A stretch of 64,000 nt of DNA from positions 10,550,001-10,614,000 of the forward strand of contig NC_051106.1 of NCBI RefSeq assembly GCF_901709675.1, written 5' to 3'. Position 1 is the stretch's first letter. Each line of letters starts with the position of its first letter. Source of the DNA: Syngnathus acus. Its lineage: Eukaryota > Chordata > Actinopteri > Syngnathiformes > Syngnathidae. Positions 11,801 to 23,800 of the stretch are shown here, piece after piece. The notes under the pieces were generated by a model, which made no database searches, was not told the origin of the DNA, and worked only from the letters and a program-made list of their open reading frames with translations. Position numbers and translations under genes: made by a program.

Positions 11801-12656
11801 AGGTGTTCATGCTGCGGCCCGGCCTTTCCCTGCGGAGTACCTACTTGGCTCAGTTCCTCTTGCTCCTCCACAGGAAAGCCCTCACACTGCTCAAGTACAT
11901 CGAGGATGACACGTAAGAGTGGTTCACAAATGTCCATTGACCTAACGTTTGCTCCAATTCCTCCTCCCAAGATTTCACTGAGCTTCCTTTGAAAGCGTGA
12001 TACGTACGCAGCAGCCGTTCAGTTCACCGGTCGGGGATTCGTTTGTATTTCAAGTTACCCGGTGACGATAAGCGGTTGGAATAATGAATGACCATTTCTA
12101 TTTTTACCGAGACCAGACTGCAATTGCGTAGCGTCCTTGTTTTGTTTTGTAATTCTCATTTCATGTGCTGCCTTGAAAGTGAAGTAGAGTACGTAGTACC
12201 TCTTTTCTGTCCTGATGCCGCACCACTTTTTCACACTGTTATCTTGTGCTGACACAGCGTCTCGATGGAAGGGGCGGGCGGGCGGGCGGGCGGGGCAGGC
12301 AGGCAGCCACGCAGGCAGGCAGTCATTTTTGCTGTACAAATATTTTAGCTGTGGTTGCAGCGCCGCCGTTGATGTCGGACGGCACATCCAACCAGCAGGA
12401 GAGATGCTAGTGAAAGGAGCTGATATGAACTGCTGTTTTGCTAACCATTGTCTCTCTTTGGCTATACAGTCAAAAGGGGAAAAAGCCTTTCCGGACCTTG
12501 CGCAATTTAAAGACCGACCTGGATCTGATGGTGGAAGGAGACCTGAACATTGTTATGGCCTTTGCTGAGAAGTTGAGAGCAGGACTACACTCATTTGTAT
12601 TTGGGAAGCCATTCTACACAAGCATGCAGGAAAGAGATGTTCTTATGAACTTTTGA
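8900..12656 (+). CDS. c9orf72: C9orf72 guanine nucleotide exchange factor subunit
   Basis: Nine coding exons: 8900-9346, 9421-9516, 9604-9668, 10416-10488, 10641-10757, 11362-11597, 11677-11734, 11803-11912 and 12470-12656. They total 1,389 nt, so 462 codons against 481 in human. C9orf72 is a longin/DENN protein that forms a complex with SMCR8 and WDR41 acting in autophagy, lysosomal and small-GTPase control. Seen: LLAATFAYWDNILGPR, the LANHTLNGEI motif, SVVLPFRQV, YIEDDTQKGKKPF and the C-terminus ERDVLMNF, all close to human. Odd: exon 2 ends at WMQK and exon 3 resumes at GYNIV in phase 0, so about 20 residues present in human between these points are missing; the intervening 74-bp intron does not encode them. 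The fourth intron holds a LINE fragment. The start ATG matches the human start. Confidence 0.95.
10920..11065 (-). mobile_element. LINE (non-LTR retrotransposon) reverse-transcriptase C-terminal remnant
   Basis: Read on the minus strand, the frame contains QTADHIINTCPLYRPPSEAG followed by LFDLGPE and a tryptophan, which resembles the conserved cysteine/histidine tail of fish non-LTR retrotransposon polymerases. Only this end is present and no upstream polymerase motifs are visible. It sits inside a c9orf72 intron (10758-11361), antisense to the gene. The element family is not determined. Confidence 0.6.
12270..12325. repeat. GGGC/GGCA tetranucleotide-rich tract
   Basis: GCGGGCGG units pass into GGCAGGCA units inside the last c9orf72 intron (11913-12469). 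Strand-asymmetric and GC-rich; otherwise unremarkable. Confidence 0.85.
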
Positions 12657-13003
12657 TTGTCTTCTCCACCTGCATGCACCTTTTATTAAAAAAAAAAAAA
12701 TGGAAATACGTGTTTTCTTTCCATACCCACATTTTCGTTTTATCCAAGCAATCACTTGAAATAAGTACTGTTTATGTGACTTTTTTTTTTTTCTTGATCT
12801 GCTTTTACTATAATGTGCTATAAAGATAAAGTTTGTTCTATATGATATGAATAATATACATGCATCAGACGTTGTTAGTCGCCTGCTGCCATGTATTATT
12901 TTGCATGTGGCTTCAAAATGCTATTTATTAAAGGTGTCTGCTATTTTATTCGACTGTGTTGACCTTCAGAATTAAACTCTGGTACAGCCTACAGTCCAAT
13001 AAA
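12657..13003 (+). other. c9orf72 3' UTR with poly(A) signal
   Basis: Noncoding sequence from the c9orf72 stop to an AATAAA at 12998-13003. It is AT-rich, with an A-run near 12688-12700 and a T-run near 12780-12793. Confidence 0.6.
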
Positions 13004-13199
13004 AAAGTACATCATGAGAAAATGATTATTGACCGTCTCTGTTGAGTGTGAATATTACAAATGCACTGACCTAATTAAAATATTTTGGAGATTTAATCAG
13101 AGATCAAGACCAAAGTGTTCCAAAGTGTCTTTATTGATTTTTGTTGCTGTTTTGAAGACGAGTCCCGCCCCATTACGACGACTTTCGTTTTGGCTACAA

Positions 13200-13315
13200 T
13201 TGACAAAACATTCCTCTTTGATTGGTCAGACTGACACTTTTCAAATATTCCTATTGGTCGTTCGAGGAGCTGCTGTCGTCATAACCGGAAGAGATGTCGA
13301 CTGGCCGAAAGCCAG
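13200..13315 (+). promoter_or_regulatory. Probable bltp1 promoter and noncoding first exon
   Basis: Two inverted CCAAT boxes (ATTGGTC at 13221 and 13253), an ETS-type CCGGAAG at 13285, and a donor (CCAG/GTAAAT at 13316) are compatible with a short 5' UTR exon at about 13270-13315. It starts only about 200 bp after the c9orf72 poly(A) signal. The next exon begins at 14847 and carries the bltp1 ATG. The first exon is inferred. Confidence 0.5.
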
Positions 13316-13724
13316 GTAAATATTCACCAGAGGATGCAAACTCTCCATACCTGGCGCAATAAAATGACAACAACCGTTGGATAACCGGTGTAAAGATGAA
13401 ACGACAGCCTTTACCGAGGGCATCAAGGTACTGTAACGCCGTTAAGTGACTTCATTTCATTTATTATTTAAGGTGAAGTTGCAGGGTGCGGCCCGCTGTC
13501 ATTAGCATGGTGCTAACTTGATGATATTCGGCTTGATTATTGGCATTGTCGTTGAATTACAACTGTCATTTGTCAAGTAGCTGCAAAGGCGTCTCTGAGC
13601 AGCGTCCTCGACCAATGTTGGATCTCAAATGAGCCATCATCACATGCCGCCGGCCGGGTTCTTGCCTGTGCCGAGAGTAATACTGTACTGAGGAAATTGC
13701 TCAAGATTGAGGATTAGCAATGAT

Positions 13725-13725
13725 G

Positions 13726-13760
<35 letters not shown>

Positions 13761-13773
13761 CCACGCAGCCACG

Positions 13774-13824
<51 letters not shown>

Positions 13825-13845
13825 CCACGCGGGCAGGCACGCAGG
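13725..13845. repeat. (GGCA)n tetranucleotide array in bltp1 intron 1
   Basis: About 120 bp of GGCA units with a few CCAC interruptions. Every frame is open across it on both strands, which explains the long cysteine/alanine or arginine/glutamine-rich pseudo-frames there. Confidence 0.95.
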
Positions 13846-14861
13846 CATGCCCCCGATTTTAAATCTCAATGCTTTCATGCACTCTACCAGATGATAATGT
13901 GTAATCACATTTGCAAAAAAAACAACAACCCAAAAAACAGGTCCGATCCACATGAAATGTCGTTTCGTGTATTAGGTCCCTTTAAGTTCACATTGTAAAC
14001 AAAACAAGTTGAAGTCGACACTCAACGATTTGACCATGACTTATTAGGAATGAAAGGACGTCTCTCTGTTAGCTCGTCGAAGTTTGAATTTGACTCCAAA
14101 GTAAGGTACGTGAGAGGTGATGAACTAACTGGCATTGCACATGACACTTATTGACATGCCAAATGGTATTTAAACACAAAAGATCGCTTTTGGTGTTGGT
14201 CATTTCTTTTGATGATGATATTTCTTACATGATATTTCCAAGTACATCTGTAGCGAAGAGAAGTCCAGCAAATATGAAATGATCACTGACAACCCCCCCA
14301 GGAAATAACTTCTTTTACTCGCATATCAGGGTGTGGGTCACTCGAAATCTGAACTAACTTGCTAGTTGCACTGTGCACAATACTTTGTTGTAGTAGGTTT
14401 GCTTGCCACGGCAGAAAATAACAAGTGGTGATGGCGTTTTCTCCCTCAAACATTTTTGGTCGGATTAGTACGGATTTGTGTTTGTGCGCAACAGTTCTCA
14501 AGCTTTTGATCATTAAGAGTGGCTGAATGAATTCACTCAGAGCCCCATTGCTGCACGCACTAGGATAAAGTCCCTCCTGCAATAGTTTGTCCAAACAAAG
14601 TCATTCCTCCTGTAAGGCCCCAAATAATCTTGAATACAAGATCTCAACTTGTGCGGGCGGTCACAGTCCAGGTGATTAATGATGTTCCATTCCTACGACT
14701 GCAACGTAACCTGAATTGTACTGTCACTACGAAAAACATTTCCTGGCCACAGATCGATAACAATCAAAGGATAAACAACAATAATGATGGCGGTAAATGA
14801 GCAATCCCACTTTTGCTTCTTCAATCTCTTTTGCTTTCTCTTCTAGTTGTCGACAGTAGCC

Positions 14862-17800
14862 ATGGATGTGCTTGGGTCCAAAAACAACGAAAGCGCATTC
14901 CCCACTTTCGGGGATTTGGATAACTTTCTCATCAAGCGCAATTCCAACTTCATATGGCTCCTCGTGGGTAAGTTCTTTAAGCATCAGATGATTGGGGGGG
15001 CGCAATCCAATCACTTGCTTGTGTTTTGTCATCAAGCCACCATTCTGTCCTGTGGATGGATCATCTACTTGACCTATTACAACTCCAGAAACATTGGCCT
15101 CATCCTCACCCACATTATCAACAGACTCTACAAGGATGGCTACATTCGGATCGGTGAGTTTGTCAGTCAGCAGCGCGAACAAATACATACGTACATGTAT
15201 TCCTGGATGTGGTGTCCAACACCAAACCGGTCTCATCTTGTTCCGTAGGCTCCTTCTCGTTCTCTGTGCTGTCAGGGAAGGTCATGTTCAGAGAGGTTTA
15301 CTATATCAACCAAGACATGTCCATCAGGTAATCTGACCTCTGTGATCTGTAAACAAGATCCCACCTTTTGATGCATTCTTTTTTTTTTCTTCTTCTTTCT
15401 TCTTCTTTCTTCTTCTTTCTCCTTGGATAGGATACAAGATGGCTTTCTCATATTCCGCTGGTGGAAAATGTATAACCCCAAGCAGAAACAGCACGGTGAG
15501 CCAAGTGTAGGATCATACATGTCTTTCCGTATTTACTATCTTCAAGTGGAAAAAGGCGTGCAGATGAAATGACCCAAATGAAGATTCACATCGGTCTGTG
15601 TCTGACTCAAATGTATTGACGTAACCTTCTGCTGTGTCATCAGACCCCAAGGCGGAGACCAGGCTTTACGTGACGGTTAACGGTTTGGAGTTCCACGTCT
15701 ACAATCGGACTGACCTCTACGCCCATCTGCAAGAGACTTTCGGCCTGGAGCCCACACTCAGCAGGCTCAAGAAAGATGACGACCGTGAAGGGGGTGGAAA
15801 AAGCAAGACCCTGGAACGGTAAGACTTGCTTTGACACCTATACCGTTGGAGTGGTCTTTGGTTCTTGTCATTTTGCGGGCTCCCCTTATCATTTCCTATT
15901 GTGAATCCAACAGCCGGAAGGCTCGAGTCGAGCTCAATGGGTCCGTCGGTCGTAGGATGGTTATCCTTCAAAGCAAGCGACAGCGCGATGGGGAGACTGG
16001 CAGGACGACTAATTGTCATTTTGCTTCGTTGGCAGTGTCAACATTCAAACAGAGAATCCAGACCCCGGTTCGTCTTGGCGCTCTCTCATTCCTGTCATCA
16101 AAGTGAACATCAGTACGGTGAGTTTGCTACAAATGAGCGCCTTGATTCAATATTGAAGACATGTTAAGAAAGTGTTGTTTTTGTTTTTGCCGTTTGCTCT
16201 GTGCTTGCGAAGGGCCGGCTGGCATTTGGGAATCACCACCTCCCGCAGACGCTGTGCTTGAACTTTGAGGATGCCTTTCTGACCTACGCCACCAAGCCTC
16301 CATCCAGCCACCTGGACCAGTACATGCACATTGTAAAGGGCTCGCTGGAGAACGTGCGCGTTATGCTGGTTCCCAGCCCACGCTATGTTGGCATGCAGAC
16401 TGATGAGTAAGTTACTTACCATCCAGCTTTGTCATTGCACATTTTTTGGAAGTGAAATCAAGTCAAGTGTTTACAAGGTCCAAATCCGAGCTACTCTTGA
16501 CGCTGTATTTGTTCAACAAACCCTTGTGGAAATGTAAAGCTGGCGTGCAGCTTCTGAACTAGTCACGCCTTTTTCATGGCAGACCTCCCAGGCTGATGGG
16601 TGAAGGCTTTGTGGTCATGCAGTCCAATGATGTAGACATCTACTACTACCAAGATGAGCCTGGTATGAAATCCGCACGCAATAACGGGAATATTGACAAC
16701 GTCTACTTGATCGCTGCCAAGCTAATAGCAACCTTCCTTTTGGTGTGTGAATCTGCAGGTGTGGTGCCGCTGGAGCAAGAGATTGGCGAGGAAGCTGAGA
16801 CACCCAGCGAAGACGATAAGCTTCAGGACCTTCCTCCGTGCTGGGGTCTCGACATCGTCTGTGGAAAAGGAACCGACTTCAACTACGGCCCCTGGGCGGA
16901 TCGCCAGAGGTGCACGCAAAGTTTACAAAACTACAATGTCATATTTACTAGGGGTCAGTCAGGGAAGCAAGCCACCTTTTTTCATAGGGATTGTCTCTGG
17001 AAGTTCTTCTTGCCGGCCGACTATCAGGACATGAAGGTGACTGAAATGGCCCAGCCGGGACAACCCAGGCAGATACAGGCCTTTGAGCTCCGTATGAACA
17101 TCATTGCCGATGCCACCATTGACCTACTTTTTACCAAAAAACGGGTATGTTATGCGCTTGAATCTTTTTTTTTTGCTGCTGCTGTTCCGCCATCATCCAG
17201 AGCCTTCAAAATATTAGCATTGCGTACTGCGGCGTGTTGTGTTTTTCCCCATATCGGATGTGTTCTGTACTGTTCTGGACATACTAGCTAGCAACCAAAA
17301 CTTGTCTGTCTTTATTCTTGTTACTAGGAAACCAATGCCATCCATGTGAATGTAGGAGCTGGCTCTTACCTGGAAGTCAACATCCCCATGACTGTCGGAG
17401 AGACCGGTATGACTTTTGTGCTATTTCGAGTATTTTGGAGTTGTCCAAAAAATTCAATTCCGTTTTTTTTTTTTTTCTTCCTCCTTCCTAATAACTGATG
17501 GCGCTGCTTGTTTCTTCTTCCCTCAGGCTATTTGCCCACCATCAAAGGGCAGCTGCTTCACGTGGACACCACCAGCAGCATGCAGTACCGGACTCTCCTT
17601 GAGGCTGAGATGTTAGCTGTAAGTAGCAGTTGGAGTTCCAGGGCCATTTCTGAAGGAGTCACCCCTGAGACGTTAAGATGCACTTTGGTGTCATTTCAAA
17701 GGAAAGAATTGGCCACAATGTCTTGTACAATTTCAGTTCCACGTGATTGCCAGCTACCCCTGGGTGTGGAACATGCCCCAGTCTTGGCAGTGTGAGATTG

Positions 17801-20800
17801 AGGTGTACAAGGCCACGTACCACTTCATTTACGCCCAGAAAAACTTTTTCACTGGTGAGTAAGAAAACCAAAACGTAGCAGCAGTAACATATTTAGACAA
17901 AAATAGAGAAAGGATTGACATGACTTGTTTTGGGTTGGCTTTACAGATTTGATTCAGGACTGGGCGAGTGACAACGCTCCGGACATTTACTCCTTTGTTC
18001 CCTATTCCTGGACATTCAAAATACTTTTTCACCAGTTTGAGATGATCTGGGCGGCAAACCAGCACAACTGGATTGACTGCTCCACCAAGCAACAAGAGAA
18101 TGGTGAGGAAGGCAAATTCTTTAGTATGTAGAATGTAGCGGCAGTGACTACTTTCCCATGAACTTAAGTGCCTCATAGTGACCTTACTAGTGAAGCAAAC
18201 TTCTGTTTTATCGTATCCAGCTTGAACTTTTCTCAACTGCCATCTCTCCTCCGTCTGTATTGGAAGCAATGACGATGCTTTGGATTCTTCAGTCAATATA
18301 CATTTGACCGTTTTTTTTCTTTTCTTTTCTTTCTTTCTGCAGTGTACCTGGCAGCATGTGGCGAGACTCTGAATATAGACTTCATTTTGCCTTTCAACGA
18401 GTTTGTTCCAACCACCTGCCATACCCGCTTCAGCTTGAAGGTTCGTCCTTTTTGGGAGGTAGATTTGCTTTGAATGCATGTGTGACAAAATAGGATTTCT
18501 ATGTACATGTTGACCTTTTCAGGCAGAGGACACAGACATGCGACTGTCTCTGCCAGAGTGCCACCCCAGCCGCTACCCCCTCCTCACCCTTGCCAAAGAT
18601 TACCAGAATGTCAAGCTGCCCCAAGACATGTTCACGCCAGGGGAAAATCAAAGCGCCCCGCCGCCTAAACTCAACAAGTCCCGCTGGAGAAATATCACCC
18701 ACGCAGAGTGAGTTGCGGGGGGGAAGAAATGGGGCAAATGGCAAAAAGAAACCACCACATTGAAATTGGAAACGATCGCTTCTTGAATGAGTCCATTAGA
18801 TTCCGGACGATAAGCCGCCTCGGCATCTGAAATGTCCCGATACTGTAGTCTCAGAGAGTCGAGTACGTTCCACGTTCTGAACTTTCAACTGTAATCTGTT
18901 TTTCCCATCAGAGCTGGCTGGGTTGACTGTTGGAGTGTACCCAACTTCTTGCTCATCATTGACTACACGTGGCATCCCATTTATCCCCAAAAAGCGGATG
19001 AGCAACTCAAACAGTCGTGTAAGCTTTCAGCCACACATTTCCTGTCTGTTTGAAAACTCAGGTGACTTACTCACGAAGTGTCTTTCCTACCTGCAGTTTC
19101 TGAAATGGAGGAATCAATGCTGTCAGCTTTACGGCCCCCGGAACACACTTCGGGACAGCGCGGCCACCCGTACTACACCTCTTCCTCAGGCGGCCACAGC
19201 CGGATACCGAGCGACCCCTCGGAGCTTCCTCCGGACCGACTTCACGTGGAGATGGAAATGTCTCCTGATTCTCAAATTATCCTCTATGGGCCTTTACTCA
19301 GGGCTTTGGTATCCATCAAGGTATATTGTGGTTCGTCTGAAAGTAGTGCGACGCAGCACAAGCCATAGTCAATCAGTAAGCTTCCTCTCTTCTACTCAGG
19401 AGAATTATTTTGGAGAAGATGACATGTACACTGACTTTGAAGAGACGGCGTCCAGTCCGGTTTTGTCCACTTCCTCGTCGGGCCTGGGTTGGTCCCCTCT
19501 CGGGATGGAAGACGGTTGCCATAAGGAAAGTTCAAACATACATCCCTTGGACCTGCGGCCCTGGGACATAACTGTGCTCATTAATCTCTATAAAGTCCAT
19601 GGCCGACTGCCTATGGTAAGGCTGACTTTCAGTATGTAGCGGCCAAGTGCTTGCTCATCAGGGTCGTCAGCCCTGCCTTTGATTTTCATTCCAATCTGAC
19701 TGACTTGGATTGATTTCTAGTCAGGATCTCTTGTCTGATGTATGTTTGTCTTCTTGGTTTTGATCAGCACTGTAGCAGTGAGGGGCCAGAAGGTCCCTCT
19801 GGCTTCTTGGAGCGCTTATGTTTTGAAATGAAGAAAGGTTACAAGGAGACCATGCTTCAGTTATTGCTGTCACCTATTCACATTTTCGCCAGTGACAACT
19901 ACCAGGTAAAAGAATATTCCATTTTTGTTTTTTTTGCCTTTTACATTTCGGCACTATTGCATTGTATCTCCCATTCTTATTGATTTCTGCATGAAAGATA
20001 TCTCGGAAAGAATAGACGACAGTGTGTATTTAGTTCCCGCTCACGGGTGTGTTTCAACCCACAAGTGTTCAGCTTCATCTTTGTTGAAATCGACTTGATT
20101 TATACTGCACGTCGTACGCTTCAGCTTTTAGCACCGTTTGAATGTCAAACGTCGCATCGATGAAAAGTGCTTTTTCTTCCTCCTTGCGTTGTAGCGTCCC
20201 TCGGTGGACGGGGTGTTGCGGGATGGCCACCTAAGCCTCTCGGGCCTGCAGATGAGGGCACATGCCATGTTCTCTGCACAGGGGCTTCCACTGGAAAGTG
20301 ACACCCTTGAATATGCCTGGCTCATCGATATGCAGGCAGGCGCATTCACTGGGAGGGTGACTGTTCCTCAGGTGTGTGTGTGTGTGTGTGTGTGTGTCTT
20401 GTTTGAGAAATCAAATATTGTTCATGTGGTGCCTTGTTGGTCCTGGGACGGTGGTGCTTCCAAACTGTCGCCATCATAAAACGTTTATCAACTCTACAGA
20501 TGATGACATCAAAGTCTTCCAAATATTTTGCGGTGATATTTTGTGTGCTACGGCTATTTGTTTTTCAGGTGGCCAGTATGATAGAGTGGGGGGAGTATTT
20601 TGTTTTCCATGTGATGTCCCGCGAGTTCCAGCTGGAACAACCAAAGCCGTCTGTCATCTGCCAGCATGGCGTTGACCGTCGCATTTGCGATGCCAAGGTA
20701 TTTTGCGATGCCAAGGTATTTTGCTTGCCACAACATTTGTAGTGAGATATATACATACTATATATCTCCTGTTTGAATATAATATTTGTTGAGAGATATT

Positions 20801-23800
20801 TGCAGGTTTTGTGCAAATTTTCCTGTGATTATCTTAGAAAACAAAACCTAAATGTAAAGCATCCAATGTGTTGTTGCGTTTTAGTTGACCTGCCTGCCGG
20901 GTCACTGTCGAACCTCAGAGGAGCTCAAGTACACCATGACGCGACTGGCCATGGACGGAGTGGACCTTTTCATCGTTGAACATGGCTGTGCTGCTAATAT
21001 CCAAGTATTTAGCCCCCTCACCTTTTCTTAACTATACCTCCAAGTACTCCCCATCGTCACACAACAAAATGAATGTTATCCTAACCCCCCCATACTCAGC
21101 ATCTGTCAGTGTAACATACTCGCCTTCTTTCCAGACGGGTATTTTACGTGTAGCCAAGTGCAACCTGCACAACCAGGCTGTGGGAGAGGGCATCAGTGCT
21201 GTGGTGCAGGACCTCAACATCCAGCAGTTCATCGAACAGCAGCAGCAGCAGCAGCAGCACTGTGACGTGAGCAGGCTGCAGCCGGCCGGGCAGGGGCAAG
21301 CTCAGGGTCAGCCACTAAGTCTCTGCCAGCCGGCAGTGATGCGACGCTCCGTGTGGCTGGAGGCGGGTTCCATCAACCTGAACCTCATTACCGCCGACAT
21401 CGCTCTGGCTGCCGACCACTCGGCCAAATGTGAAGTCCAGAGGCAATTTTTAGAACTACATGACACGCAGACCAAAAGGTACACAATTTGTCTTTTGCTC
21501 TTTGCAGCATTTATCAACGCTGGAGTACTGCTTCTTGTAAGTTAACGGTTGACCCATTTTTCTTCCAAGACTCTGGTTCCTGTGGCCCGAAGAGGCTGGC
21601 ATTCGAAACAAGCGTAGCAGGAATCGCTGTGGCTGCCTGGGAGGCTGCAGGTTCTTTGGAGGAACCAATATGGGCTTGGATTTCTTCAAACTGGAAGAGA
21701 TGACCCCCTCCTCCTCATCTGCGTTCTCTTCCTCTAGCACTGAATCCGATATGTGTTATGGTCAGTCTTTGCTTCAGCCTGGAGAGTGGATTATGACCAA
21801 GGAAAGACCCAAAATGGATGGTAGGGATTGATCACCTTGAATGTAACAAACCAAAAAAACAAGGACTCTAAATGCCTTTCTACTCTACTTTCGTTTGTCC
21901 ATTAGTCGGGATGAATGCTGAGCAATGAATCAGCCAGAGGCCATTGCTCTGAAGCAAAATGTTCCCCAGGTACATAGAGGAATGGACTTTTTGACAACCC
22001 AATCAAAGCAGCGCTTGTTCTTTTTCTTCCCAGGAAGGGTCGTCGGGCTGAAAACAGACACGCACTCACCGTGCCTGCCTCCCGAGGTGCCTGAGCGGCG
22101 GGGTCAGCAGCACCTTAGTCTCCAAGTCCCTCAACGCTCTCACAGCTCTGCATCTTCCTCTGAGGAGAATAGTTCCTCCAGTGCCGCGCTACCCCTGCTA
22201 GCTGGAGAAAGGGACTCTCCCTCGCCAAGTGTGGAACAACGCATGCTTCCTGTCCATGGCAAAAGTTCTGTTGAGTGAGTATGTATGGAGCATGGAGGCA
22301 CCTGACTCTGCAATGCATGTTCAAATGTTTGATCGATATTAGCTCTGCCGCTGAATCAAATGCGCCATTTGCGCCTGTGATTCTTTCAGCGCTTTCCAGG
22401 ATATCCCGGAGGGCTCGCCCATCTCGCCCCACAACTCCCAGGAAGGCACCTCCGTGCGCTCGCCCCTCTGCTCGCCCCTCAAGCGCCAATCCTCGGTGCA
22501 CTCCAGTCGATTAGGCAGCACCAAGAGCTTGTCTGCTGCCGTTTTCAACGACAAGCCTCCCCCGGTGCTTTCCGGAGGTGTCCAATTCAGCGGCGACGTT
22601 TCTCGCAGCGACGAGAACGTCCTGGATTCGCCACGTCAACGTCGAAGCTACGGCTCGTTCCCCTTCACGCCCTCGGCGGATTCCAACACCTTCCATCAGT
22701 ACCGCTCGGCCGACTCCAGCATGTCCATGGCTGACAGCGAAGCCTACTTCTCTGCCGCCGAAGACTTTGAGCCCATCAGCAGCGCCGACGAGGGTCCGGG
22801 GACATACCCGGGACGCAAAAAGAGAAGGCGGCAGCAGATGCAGCAACCGCCGCAACCGCCGTATTACATGGAGAACTACAGGTCAGCTCCATCCTGCAAT
22901 TAAAAGGAACCTTTTGTCCAGCGGTGCTATTAAGACTCCAAATATGCATTTTCACATTTGCCTTCATATTTTCCATCTGGCTTAGCCGGAGTTCCATCTA
23001 CCACAGTGTCGAAGGTCCTCTCACTTACCTCCTCAACGGGGAGCTGATCACCGAGCCGCGTCCTCTGCCCCTGCCGCCAATGTTGCCTCCCCAGCCGCTG
23101 CCAAGCCACATATCCCAGGCCTCCTTCGTATCGGCTCTAGCCATGGAGGAGGAGAGCTCGGTGGAGGCCGAAAAGCTGGCAGAGCCCGGCCCGGTGACCA
23201 GACAGCCCCACGTGATGGCGTGCTACCAGAACTACTTGGCCCACTATCAGGTGAGGTGAAATGTTCATCATCCATGATAGTCCACCCCAAATTGCTGGCC
23301 TTATTTGAGCCATTGCTGCAATGGTAACCTGGCTTCTTTTCTTTTCTATTTTTTCTTTTCTACCTTTTCTTTTCTTTTCTACAAGGTGTCCAATTGGTCG
23401 ATCAAGCAGCCCACCAATAAGAGGACCTCCAAGTCTTCTCTCCATCGTCCCTTAGATCTTGACACGCCGACAAGTGAAGAAAGCTCAGGCTCCTTTGACC
23501 AGCTCTCCGTTCCGAGCTTTAAGGTTTTTGTTCAATATTTTCTCCGCTCAATGATATGTACTCTGGACGACGGTATAATAAGACTGATTTCAGGTGATCA
23601 AACAAGGCCTTTCAGCCAATTCACTGTTGGATAGAGGACTTCAGCTGATGGGAGATAACAGCAGGTAGAAGTCGTCCGAATATTCCATACAAATGTCACC
23701 GATCTCAATCGCTATGGTGATTTTTCTCCAGTACGCCGTATACTCCGCTGGGTAAGAGAGCGATGGAGAATACCGACGAGGACACGACGACCGATGACTG

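Larger units (their letters stand above)
14847..21004 (+). other. bltp1: bltp1 segment A: exons 2-24
   Basis: Exon positions: 14847-14967 (ATG 14862), 15037-15153, 15249-15327, 15431-15495, 15644-15818, 16036-16117, 16213-16406, 16583-16662, 16759-16909, 16988-17144, 17328-17406, 17527-17618, 17737-17854, 17947-18102, 18343-18440, 18523-18707, 18912-19018, 19097-19320, 19400-19615, 19768-19905, 20195-20371, 20569-20697 (or 20715) and 20885-21004. This part carries the membrane helix and the start of the lipid-transfer groove, with landmarks VVPLEQEIGEE, CWGLDIVCGKG, NPWADRQR-like sequence (GPWADRQR), FHQFEMIWAANQHNW and LRPWDITVLINLY. Introns are mostly 70-300 bp. Confidence 0.9.

Noticed and set aside
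13640-13998. Cysteine/proline/alanine or arginine/glutamine repeat proteins
   Set aside because: Artefact of the GGCA microsatellite in bltp1 intron 1.
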